Shown: piece after piece, positions 35,982 through 43,104 of the stretch
Layout: each line of letters opens with the position of its first letter
Numbering within the stretch: the stretch's first letter is position 1
Source: Fibrobacter sp.
GTDB lineage: Bacteria > Fibrobacterota > Fibrobacteria > Fibrobacterales > Fibrobacteraceae
Direction of reading: 5' to 3'
Assembly (NCBI GenBank): GCA_024399065.1
Contig: JAKSIB010000020.1
Location: 1-60,240, forward strand
Length of the DNA: 60,240 bases
Made by a program: the position numbers and the translations under genes
The notes under the pieces: model-generated
Seen by the model: only the letters and a program-made list of their open reading frames with translations
Told to the model about the DNA's origin: nothing
The model's database searches: none

Positions 35982-36992
35982 ATGGAAGTTGTAAAGATTA
36001 AAGGCGTAAGCTACTTTGGCGTACGTTCCCCCAAGCACGTTCTTGCAGACATGAAGGACATCAAGGCAGCAGGTTTCAACGCCGTGCTCCACACCTGGAG
36101 CGAGGAAGACCAGCAGTACTACTTCGGCACCATGAAGGAAATCGTGGACGCTTCCGCCGACCTGGGTCTGAACGTGTACGTAAACCCCTGGGGCGTAGGC
36201 CGCGTGTTCGGTGGCGAAGCCTATTCAGAACTCACCGCCCGGGACCACGACATGTGCCAGGTGGCTCTGGACGGCAAGCCCAAGGTTGCAGCCTGCCCCA
36301 ACCACCCCAAGTTCCGCGAATACATGCACAAGTGGATTGAGTCCGTGTGCAATACCAAGGTAAACACCATCTTCTGGGACGAGCCCCACTTCTATTTCGA
36401 GAAGGGCGGTCTCAGCAACTGGAGTTGCCTCTGCCCCGTCTGCTGCGACAAGTTCAAGGACCGTTTCGGCTATGACATGCCGGCGGCCACCTTTGACCAA
36501 ATGCAGTCGGAGCAGGCTCGCGACGTTCTACGGTTCCGCGAAGACAGCCTCATCGACTTCTTGAAGGAAATGACGGAAGATGTTCACGCCCACGGCAAGC
36601 GCAACTGCGTGTGCATGCTGCCGCCCTGGTTCCCCGCAGGCCTGGACGACTGGAGCAAGGTGGCCCGCTTGGAATCCGTAGACGAAGTAGCCAGCGATCC
36701 CTACTGGGAAAAAGGCGCCACCGAAGAATGGGTCCGCGAGAAGTATGCGGAAACCGCCAAGAAGCTGACCGATGTGGCCAAGCAGTACGGCAAGGCTGTG
36801 CAGATGTGGATCAAGGCTTACCAGATTGAGGCTGGCCGCGAAAAGGATCTGGCAATTGCAGTGGAAGAAAGTCGTGCCGCAGGTATAGACAACATTTTCG
36901 CCTGGAGCTACCGCGGTACCGAAACCTTGAGCTGGATCAAGTCCGACGATCCCGACGCCGTGGCCAAGGCCTTCCGCGACGCATTGAAGTAG
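35982..36992 (+). CDS. TIM-barrel glycoside-hydrolase-like protein
   Basis: A 336-residue cytoplasmic (no signal peptide) protein resembling hypothetical glycoside hydrolases. Indicators are DIKAAGFNAVLHTWSEED, LNVYVNPWGVGRVFGGEA, and NTIFWDEPHFYFEKGG (acid/base candidate). After it comes a cysteine-rich loop, WSCLCPVCCDKF, that could bind metal. No exact family can be named. It is next to, and on the same strand as, the receiver-like gene, and converges with the radical SAM gene at 37025. Confidence 0.75.
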   Translation: MEVVKIKGVSYFGVRSPKHVLADMKDIKAAGFNAVLHTWSEEDQQYYFGTMKEIVDASADLGLNVYVNPWGVGRVFGGEAYSELTARDHDMCQVALDGKPKVAACPNHPKFREYMHKWIESVCNTKVNTIFWDEPHFYFEKGGLSNWSCLCPVCCDKFKDRFGYDMPAATFDQMQSEQARDVLRFREDSLIDFLKEMTEDVHAHGKRNCVCMLPPWFPAGLDDWSKVARLESVDEVASDPYWEKGATEEWVREKYAETAKKLTDVAKQYGKAVQMWIKAYQIEAGREKDLAIAVEESRAAGIDNIFAWSYRGTETLSWIKSDDPDAVAKAFRDALK

Positions 36993-36997
36993 CCACA

Positions 36998-37020
36998 AAA
37001 AAGAGCCGCATTCGCGGCCC
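36998..37020 (-). terminator. Rho-independent terminator of radical SAM gene
   Basis: On the minus strand, GGCCGC-GAAT-GCGGC(TC) is followed by TTTTTTG. It sits directly downstream of the 37025 stop codon. Confidence 0.8.
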
Positions 37021-37024
37021 TGAT

Positions 37025-38041
37025 TTACTCTACCTTAAATCGGCAAGATTCGCATTTAGCAGTCTTGCCGTTTTTGATGTCCTGGCAGACTCTTGCGGTT
37101 TCCGTCTCCATGGAATGGACTCCGTCAAAAATATTCAGAGTCTCGAAACCATCGGCAGGGCAACCCTTCAGATGACCATCGGGCCACAAGTAGTAAGTGT
37201 TGGTCGCAAAGCGGCAGGGCAAGCCGCGGCGGTTTGCAACAAGTTTCAGGAACACATCCTTGAAATAGCAGAACTTGTTTCGCCAAAGCTTGCGGTTACG
37301 CCAGACGGATTTCAGCTTTTCCTTGCTGACCGTGTGGGGGTAGTCCAGCAGAACGCCACTACCCTTCAAAATTTCCTGGACCTCGTTCAGAACGCTATGG
37401 ACCTTGGCGGCAACCGCCGGGTCGTTCATATCCAGCTGTTCCTTGTGAAGGTAGTCGTGGTCCATGGAGTTCAGCCACTGGATGTTGAAAGCAGAAACCT
37501 GCAGGCGCTTGAGCCAGCGGGCAATATCCGGAAGGCCGTCCAAGGTATCCTTCATGGCAATGGCGGTCACGATCAGATGGGGGCGCTTCTTCTGCTTCAG
37601 GCGGGCTTCGGCAAAAGCCTCAATATTTCCTACCACCTTCTGAAACTGTTCCGTAGAAACGCCGCACCATTTCGTATAAATTTCCGGATCCAGGGAATCC
37701 ATGGAAATGAACAGGCGGTCGATGGGAGAATTCAAAATCTGGTTGCGGTGAGCCTCGTTCAGGGCCAGGGCGTTGGTCACCATGGACACGTCGGGAGTCT
37801 TCACCGTGCGGCGGAGGATTTCCATGACCTCGACGAACTTGGCGTTCATCAAAGGTTCGCCGGCGCAGCTCAAGAACATGGACCAGCAGTTCTTTTCGGC
37901 ATACTGGAACACAGGTTCAAACTGTTCCAGAGGGAAAGAAACCTTGGTCTTGGGATCCAGGCTGGCATTGTCGCAGTAATGGCAACGGAAATTGCAGCGG
38001 GTATCCAAATCCAAACGCAAGTCGATCTTTTTCTTAAGCAT
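37025..38041 (-). CDS. Radical SAM/SPASM-type protein
   Basis: A 338-residue radical SAM protein. Cluster cysteines lie in CNFRCHYC (16, 20, 23), the SAM-binding region in FLSCAGEPLMN, and STDxL-like MVTNALALNE. Extra cysteines near the C-terminus (LPCRFA, GCPADG, CESC) suggest a SPASM/twitch auxiliary cluster, as found in peptide- or carbohydrate-modifying enzymes. No precursor peptide gene is evident nearby. It ends at a terminator and is upstream-flanked by the efp terminator. Confidence 0.85.
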   Translation of the reverse strand: MLKKKIDLRLDLDTRCNFRCHYCDNASLDPKTKVSFPLEQFEPVFQYAEKNCWSMFLSCAGEPLMNAKFVEVMEILRRTVKTPDVSMVTNALALNEAHRNQILNSPIDRLFISMDSLDPEIYTKWCGVSTEQFQKVVGNIEAFAEARLKQKKRPHLIVTAIAMKDTLDGLPDIARWLKRLQVSAFNIQWLNSMDHDYLHKEQLDMNDPAVAAKVHSVLNEVQEILKGSGVLLDYPHTVSKEKLKSVWRNRKLWRNKFCYFKDVFLKLVANRRGLPCRFATNTYYLWPDGHLKGCPADGFETLNIFDGVHSMETETARVCQDIKNGKTAKCESCRFKVE

Positions 38042-38056
38042 GAACTGAAAATAGAA

Positions 38057-38088
38057 AAAAGCCCCAGCTTTGAGCTGAGGCTTTTTCT
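38057..38088 (-). terminator. Rho-independent terminator of efp
   Basis: AGCCCCAGCT-TTG-AGCTGAGGCT stem; on the minus strand the T run is TTTTTTCTAT. It lies downstream of efp, before the radical SAM gene. Confidence 0.85.
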
Positions 38089-38110
38089 TAATTCTCTTTC
38101 GAGGAGCTAA

Positions 38111-38677
38111 TTACTTAGCGCGTTCCAAGTAAGAACCGTCGCGGGTATCCACGCGGATCTTGGTGTTGTTTTCGATGAACAACGGAATCATAACCTTAGC
38201 GCCAGTTTCAACGGTGCATTCACGGAGAACGTTACCGCTGGTGTTGCCCTGGACTGCCGGAGGAGCGTCGATGATCATGAGGTCAACGAAGGTCGGCGGA
38301 ATGACTTCGATAGCCTTTCCATCCCACCAGGTCACTTCAACGGTAGCACCGTCGAGGAGCCACATTTCTGCGCCATTGAGAGCTTCCTTAGGAATTTCAA
38401 CCATTTCCATGGTTTCAGCGTCCATGAAGTACCAGTTGGAACCGTCATTGTAGCTGTAGGTCATTTCGCCATAAGTAACGTCTGCTTCTTCAACAGTGTC
38501 ACCGCTCTTCCAGGTGCGTTCGAGAGTACGGCCGGTAACCAGGTTCTTGATACGAACGCGGTTGAAAGCCTGGCCCTTACCCGGCTTCACAAACTGGTTT
38601 TCAATGATTTCATACGGCTGACCATCAACCATGATCTTGAGCTTCTTACGGAATTCGTTGGTGCTTACAGTACCCAT
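38111..38677 (-). CDS. efp: Elongation factor P
   Basis: A 188-residue EF-P with the three beta domains. The modification loop is VKPGKGQAF, with Lys34 at the position beta-lysylated in Escherichia coli. The C-terminal TRDGSYLERAK end is typical. EF-P relieves ribosome stalling at polyproline stretches. It is divergent from epmB (44-base gap), which makes the lysine modification likely; epmA and epmC are not in this window. Confidence 0.97.
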   Translation of the reverse strand: MGTVSTNEFRKKLKIMVDGQPYEIIENQFVKPGKGQAFNRVRIKNLVTGRTLERTWKSGDTVEEADVTYGEMTYSYNDGSNWYFMDAETMEMVEIPKEALNGAEMWLLDGATVEVTWWDGKAIEVIPPTFVDLMIIDAPPAVQGNTSGNVLRECTVETGAKVMIPLFIENNTKIRVDTRDGSYLERAK

Positions 38678-38721
38678 ATTATCCTCTTTTTGATATTTAT
38701 GTTGCTAAATTTAGTAATATA

Positions 38722-39696
38722 ATGGAACAAACATCCCTCGTATTCACGCAAATTTCCGACTTTTTAGAGTATTTGGGCCCCGATTTTGCAACCTTGATTG
38801 CAAATACACCCCAATTGTCCAACACGGACCTGGCCCCCACGTTCCCCTTCTGCTGCTCTAGGCACTATGCCGACCTGATCAAGCAGGCAAAGAACCCGGC
38901 GGCCCTCTTGCGTGAAGTTCTCCCCACAAAGGAAGAATACCTGGACGTTCCCGGTTTTACCGACGATCCGGTAGGCGACCTTCCGGCGGGCAAGAACGAA
39001 TGCGTCATCCAGAAATACGAGAAGCGCGCCCTCATCATGACAACCGCCACCTGCGGTGTGCGCTGCAGGTTCTGCTTCCGCAGGAACTACCCCTTCCAGA
39101 ATACGCCCGGCATCGACGTCATGGTGGGCAGCTGGCTGGACACCCATTCCGACGTGTGGGAAGTGATCTTGTCCGGCGGCGACCCGCTGACCCTTTCGCC
39201 TACAGCATTCCAGAACCTGATCGAAACCATCAGTGACCATTCCTCGGTGACGACCTTGCGCATTCACAGCCGCTTGCCGGTGATGCGCCCCGACCTGGTG
39301 GAAAAGCATTTTGAATTCCTCAGGGACATGCCCGCCCGCTTCGACTGCGTGCTGGTAAGCCACGTAGACCATCCCGACGAACTGGACGAAGAAAGCATGA
39401 ACATTTTCGGCCAGCTGAAATACAGTGGCTGGACTCTGCTGAACCAGAGCGTTCTATTGAAAGACGTGAATGACGACGCAGGCACCATGGTCCAGTTATG
39501 TAGAAAACTGTTCGAACAAGGCGTCCTACCCTACTACCTGCACCAGCTGGACCACGCCAAGGGTGTAGCCCACTACGAAGTCAGCGACGAAAAAGCAAAG
39601 TCCCTTATCGAAGAAATCCGCACCAAGCTTCCCGGCTATCAAGTGCCCAAACTGGTTCGCGAAATCGCTGGCGAAAAAAGCAAGACGCCGGTGTAA
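38722..39696 (+). CDS. epmB: EF-P beta-lysylation protein EpmB (lysine 2,3-aminomutase-like)
   Basis: A 324-residue KamA-like radical SAM enzyme. The cluster motif is CGVRCRFC (111, 115, 118) and the Gly-Gly-Asp-Pro-Leu SAM/PLP stretch is VILSGGDPLTLS. YYLHQLDHAKGVAHYEV is the PLP-lysine-binding region. At about 320 residues and lacking the long N- and C-terminal arms of true lysine 2,3-aminomutase, it matches EpmB, which isomerises (S)-alpha-lysine to (R)-beta-lysine for EF-P. It lies head-to-head with efp. Confidence 0.93.
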   Translation: MEQTSLVFTQISDFLEYLGPDFATLIANTPQLSNTDLAPTFPFCCSRHYADLIKQAKNPAALLREVLPTKEEYLDVPGFTDDPVGDLPAGKNECVIQKYEKRALIMTTATCGVRCRFCFRRNYPFQNTPGIDVMVGSWLDTHSDVWEVILSGGDPLTLSPTAFQNLIETISDHSSVTTLRIHSRLPVMRPDLVEKHFEFLRDMPARFDCVLVSHVDHPDELDEESMNIFGQLKYSGWTLLNQSVLLKDVNDDAGTMVQLCRKLFEQGVLPYYLHQLDHAKGVAHYEVSDEKAKSLIEEIRTKLPGYQVPKLVREIAGEKSKTPV

Positions 39697-39716
39697 AACC
39701 GACGTCTGATTTTCTA
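39683..39716 (+). terminator. Terminator overlapping epmB 3' end
   Basis: AGACG-CCGGT / ACCG-ACGTCT is a near-perfect stem spanning the stop codon, followed by TGATTTTCT. Confidence 0.65.
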
Positions 39717-39778
39717 ACTCGAACTAAAAAATCATTAGTTTATCTATTATTGTTTCAAAAATTCAAAATCCAAAAAAT

Positions 39779-40366
39779 CTAGAATCTAAAGCTCACGCCG
39801 CCCGAATAAAGACCTCGGTAACCAACACCCGCTTCTACGTAAAAACCCACCGTGCCTACATATTCAATGCCAATGGGACTGAACTGGAAATTCGGCAGTC
39901 CAAAGCCAACCTCATAATCGTCCACCTTTGAAATTTCCAGGACTCCGCCTAAACCTAGACGAGAGTATATCTGCACATGGTCAAGAAAACTAACCCAGTC
40001 CACCTTCGATTCCACAGCCAGGTGAACAATATGGTTATCCTTGATGTCGGCGTATTTCAAATAGCCTTTCTCGTTATGGTAAGGGTGCACCTTGGAGGCG
40101 TAATATTCGTAGCCGGTGGCAAAGCCAAGTTCCAACATTTTTGCGAGCTGGTAACGGGCGCCGAGGTTCACCACAATGCAATTGGTGCCACCATCAATTT
40201 CATCCTCCACTCCTTCGCTGTCGAAGTCTCTCATTACCAGACCAAAGTCCGCAAGCGTGGACCAAAAGGCAAAACCACCACCCACATCCACAATCCACTT
40301 ATGTTTATTTTCTTCTGCAGCGGCAAGTGTGCAGCAAAGGCAAATTAAGAGAATAATCTTTTTCAT
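39779..40366 (-). CDS. Small outer-membrane beta-barrel protein
   Basis: A 195-residue protein. The signal peptide (about 1-17, ending AAA, MKKIILLICLCCTLAAAEE) is followed by eight or so amphipathic beta-strands (GARYQLAKMLELGFATGYEYY, GFYVEAGVGYRG) and a terminal Phe (VSFRF), typical of an outer-membrane barrel. I chose the ATG at 40366 because upstream codons in the same frame lie in non-coding DNA. No specific family was recognised. Confidence 0.78.
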   Translation of the reverse strand: MKKIILLICLCCTLAAAEENKHKWIVDVGGGFAFWSTLADFGLVMRDFDSEGVEDEIDGGTNCIVVNLGARYQLAKMLELGFATGYEYYASKVHPYHNEKGYLKYADIKDNHIVHLAVESKVDWVSFLDHVQIYSRLGLGGVLEISKVDDYEVGFGLPNFQFSPIGIEYVGTVGFYVEAGVGYRGLYSGGVSFRF

Positions 40367-40530
40367 ACTAAGAATATACAAAAACATTTTCCACGAGAAG
40401 GAACTTTTTTGCGTTTTTTTTTGAACTATTCCTTGATAAAACGGGAAAAAAATTCTTTCTATATGATTCATAGCGTATTATATGGATTTTACGCGTCAAA
40501 CCAGTTTTCAATTTTCAAAGGAAAACCTTC

Positions 40531-40821
40531 CTATTCCACACAATAGTTTTTCAGTTCCAGCGCGCGTTCATACAGGTAATGCTTTGCAGAAACAGAAGGC
40601 ACAAAGTTTTTATCGCAGGTCCAATATCTGATTTCATCACTCTGCAGATGTTCCGTCAATACGCCCTCATTTTCTGCACATTGACTACTAAATTTCGGGA
40701 CATATTCTTCATCAATTGATTCGTGGTGATGGGAGAAAATTACAAGGCGTTCCACAGAATTTACGGACAGTCCTTTCATGAACAAATATTGTTGGAAAGT
40801 AACTATATCAAAACCATCCAT
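40531..40821 (-). pseudogene. Orphan fragment of unknown protein
   Basis: A 96-codon frame beginning MDGFDIVTFQQYLFMKGLSV and ending in ALELKNYCVE. In-frame coding-like codons continue upstream of the ATG (KPQIGLVYDV) into DNA that also carries the 5' end of the decayed TIGR02147 gene on the other strand. It may be a truncated remnant joined at a deletion or insertion point, or a short real gene. No domain was recognised. Confidence 0.35.
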
Positions 40822-41256
40822 AACATCATAAACAAGACCTATTTGTGGTTTTTGAGGAACGCAAGAAACATTCCACTTTCTCCTGGCGTGAATTCAACAG
40901 ATTAGCAGGATTTTCATCGCCAAACTACTTGAAACTTGTTTGCGACGGGAAAAGCAAACTGAGCAAGAAAAGGTCCAGTGCGGTAGCGGCCGCAATGAAT
41001 TTGTCCGCCAGCGAACAGGAATTCTTTGAGATGATGGTCGCCATCGACAACACCACTAATGAAGCTTATCGGTTCAAAGGACGAACGCCACTTTCTAGGA
41101 ATCACCTGCGGCTGCGACGAGGAAACCTACAAGAAAGTAACCGCCGAACTAGAGGATTGCCGCGACCGAATCACAGCCATCACTTCCGCCGCCAAGAACA
41201 TCAATCAAGTGTTTCGAATCAACCTGCAAATGTTTCCCCTAACAAAGAAAGTGTAA
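40822..41256 (+). pseudogene. Decayed TIGR02147-family gene
   Basis: From about 40848 the frame codes EERKKHSTFSWREFNRLAGF then SPNYLKLVCDGKSKLSK, nearly identical to residues 20-56 of the intact protein at 6082. The N-terminus lacks a good start and has a frameshift. After about residue 75 (VAIDNTTNEA) some 120 residues are missing, and the C-terminus resumes in another frame at about 41060 as LIGSKDERHFLGITCGCDEE and ends in FPLTKKV. At least one frame change and one or two deletions make it non-functional. Confidence 0.85.
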
Positions 41257-41279
41257 AAATTATACGCAAGGAAAACCTT

Positions 41280-41494
41280 ATGAAAAAATTCCTATTGCCA
41301 AGGATGAACCCGAAAAAGGAAAACTGGTGACAGAGAAATTCTAGGCCATGTCGGTTGTAACGGGCAACATCCAAACATACAATGGGCATGGCACAGTCTC
41401 TGCTCAGAAATTAAACCTCAGTTTTAAATATTGGATCCACGTTACCGGTGACGAAACCTCTTGTACTGTTAAAATGACTAAGCTTAGAGAATAA
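41280..41494 (+). pseudogene. Remnant of the lipoprotein gene paired with decayed TIGR02147
   Basis: Twenty-some bases after the decayed gene, MKKFLLP reads like the start of a lipoprotein signal (compare MKKLFIP at 6908), but the frame closes after 16 codons. Further downstream a 48-codon piece (41348-41494) may be the former 3' end. The spacing and order match the intact pair at 6082-8116. Confidence 0.55.
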
Positions 41495-41529
41495 AGTCTG
41501 TAAAGAGAGAGATTTTTAAAATTCGTGAA

Positions 41530-41557
41530 GAAACATACAAAAAGATTTGTATGTTTC
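41530..41557. terminator. Perfect 12-bp hairpin downstream of the Omp85 gene
   Basis: GAAACATACAAA (41530-41541) and TTTGTATGTTTC (41546-41557) flank an AAGA loop. It lies 13 bases past the 41571 stop codon; there is no clean T run, so terminator activity is uncertain. Confidence 0.5.
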
Positions 41558-41570
41558 GTGAATTTGTTCA

Positions 41571-42995
41571 CTAGAACAACGTCTTCACGCCAAACCCGAT
41601 AACGCCATCTAGGAAGTTGCAACCGTTCCGCATGGCATAATAGAGGTTGATGCTCCAGTTCTTGCGGTACTGGGTAAAGGCTATGCCATAGTCCTGTTCA
41701 CGGGCCCAGCCATGTTCTGCTCCGGAACGGCGATATAAGCCAGGCTGGTAGAAAAGTTCTATGCTCAGGTCGTAACTGTCCTGCCACAGCAAGGCCAGTT
41801 CCCCAAAGCCAAAGGCGCGGGTACGTACCGCTTGGTAACCCATTCCCTTGAAACTATCCATTCCGCCCAAGGCAAACAAATCGGTGCGTTTCAGGTTTCC
41901 GTCGGAGGGGAAAATTCCGCCCGCCACACCGGAAATGCGGCCGATGAAATTTTTATAGATGGGTTGGTAGCGCATAACGCTGGCGTTGGCCAAAAGGAAA
42001 TTATCCAAGGAATCGGGGCGATCCATTTTATAAGACAATTTACCGTCTATCCGCCAGCCATCGCGAGGCAAAGCGAAACGATCCAGGGAAACGTAAGACA
42101 CTTCAAGAGAGGAATACTTATTGTCTTCGCTGACGCCGACAAAAACGCCGATGTTAAAATCAAAACCTATATCACGGGTAACACCGATTTCACCGTACAA
42201 AGTACGTTCTATGGATTCAGCGGAAGTAGAATCCTCGTTGGAATTTTCGGAATCCGCGTCAGACGCCGTAACCGTTTCTTCGTTGAACATGCCGCGGGCT
42301 ACCACGTTCCAGGAGGTTCCAAAAATCCAGGGTTCCTTGTAGGAGCCTTCCAAATGGCGGGAATCGTCTCCGATAAATCCTTCCAACTGCAGGTCACGAG
42401 CCGTCCCAAGGATGTTATAGAGGTTCACGTTGATTTGGCCTTCCCAAGCGTTTCCTTCGCTGGAGTAGGTCAGCAAAGCTTCCGCTTCGGAAACGGCGGC
42501 CGCCCTCATGTGGAATACAGGCACAATACGATTTCGCGTCGGGTCACGGAACATCTGGGCGGGCGCGGTTCTCTCATAATATCCTAAGCGAGAAAGCTTG
42601 CGGTCCGCACGTTCCAAATCCGTCGGGGAAACATAGGCGCCCGCTTCCAAGCCCGCCAGCTTTGCAAACGCCTCGGGCTTTGTCTTCCCCGCTTCCAGAT
42701 TCTCGGCAGGCGCCCAAACCCAAGCGGCCCCGCGGTTCAATTGAACAGTCAACTCGCCAGCAGAATCTACAGAGCCTTCCACCACAGCACCAAGGAAACC
42801 GCGGTTTTCGTAATAACGTTCCAGCTTCTGGGCTGCACTGCGCCAGCCATCGCAGGGCGCACCTACCGCAGACTGCATTTCCGTTTCGTCAAAGTCAGAA
42901 TGTTCCCCAGACCAGACAATCTTCTGGATACGGCACTGACCGCCAAAAGCCAGTACGCTAGACATCAAGAAAATTGCAAGACTCAAGAACTTCAT
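41571..42995 (-). CDS. Omp85-superfamily outer-membrane protein
   Basis: A 474-residue protein with a signal peptide (about 1-17, ending LAFG), a POTRA-like N-terminal region (about 20-170; QKLERYYENRGFLGAVVEG and ADRKLSRLGYYER are typical POTRA helices) and a C-terminal 16-strand-type barrel with the loop motif GGMDSFKGMGYQAVR (about 375-390) and terminal Phe. It likely assembles or exports an outer-membrane partner. An acidic/Ser-rich insert (about 245-265) is unusual. It is downstream of the 936-residue surface protein gene (about 110-base gap with two repeats). Confidence 0.87.
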   Translation of the reverse strand: MKFLSLAIFLMSSVLAFGGQCRIQKIVWSGEHSDFDETEMQSAVGAPCDGWRSAAQKLERYYENRGFLGAVVEGSVDSAGELTVQLNRGAAWVWAPAENLEAGKTKPEAFAKLAGLEAGAYVSPTDLERADRKLSRLGYYERTAPAQMFRDPTRNRIVPVFHMRAAAVSEAEALLTYSSEGNAWEGQINVNLYNILGTARDLQLEGFIGDDSRHLEGSYKEPWIFGTSWNVVARGMFNEETVTASDADSENSNEDSTSAESIERTLYGEIGVTRDIGFDFNIGVFVGVSEDNKYSSLEVSYVSLDRFALPRDGWRIDGKLSYKMDRPDSLDNFLLANASVMRYQPIYKNFIGRISGVAGGIFPSDGNLKRTDLFALGGMDSFKGMGYQAVRTRAFGFGELALLWQDSYDLSIELFYQPGLYRRSGAEHGWAREQDYGIAFTQYRKNWSINLYYAMRNGCNFLDGVIGFGVKTLF

Positions 42996-43009
42996 TTTAA
43001 TACCACTTC

Positions 43010-43097
43010 GATTGCCACGCCCTTACGGGCTCGCAATGACACTCCTTGTTTTCAATTCTGCTTTGATTGCCACGTCGCTACGCTCCTCGCAATGACA
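43010..43097 (-). repeat. Two tandem 'TGTCATTGCGAG...GTGGCAATC' repeats
   Basis: Two copies of an element with ends TGTCATTGCGAG and GTGGCAATC (minus strand) lie at about 43013-43043 and 43063-43094. The centres differ: CCCGTAAGGG in one, GAGCGTAGCGAC in the other. This is a known type of widespread bacterial intergenic palindrome; the conserved ends with changing centre resemble the hairpin elements elsewhere in the window. Confidence 0.75.
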
Positions 43098-43104
43098 TCC
43101 TTCA

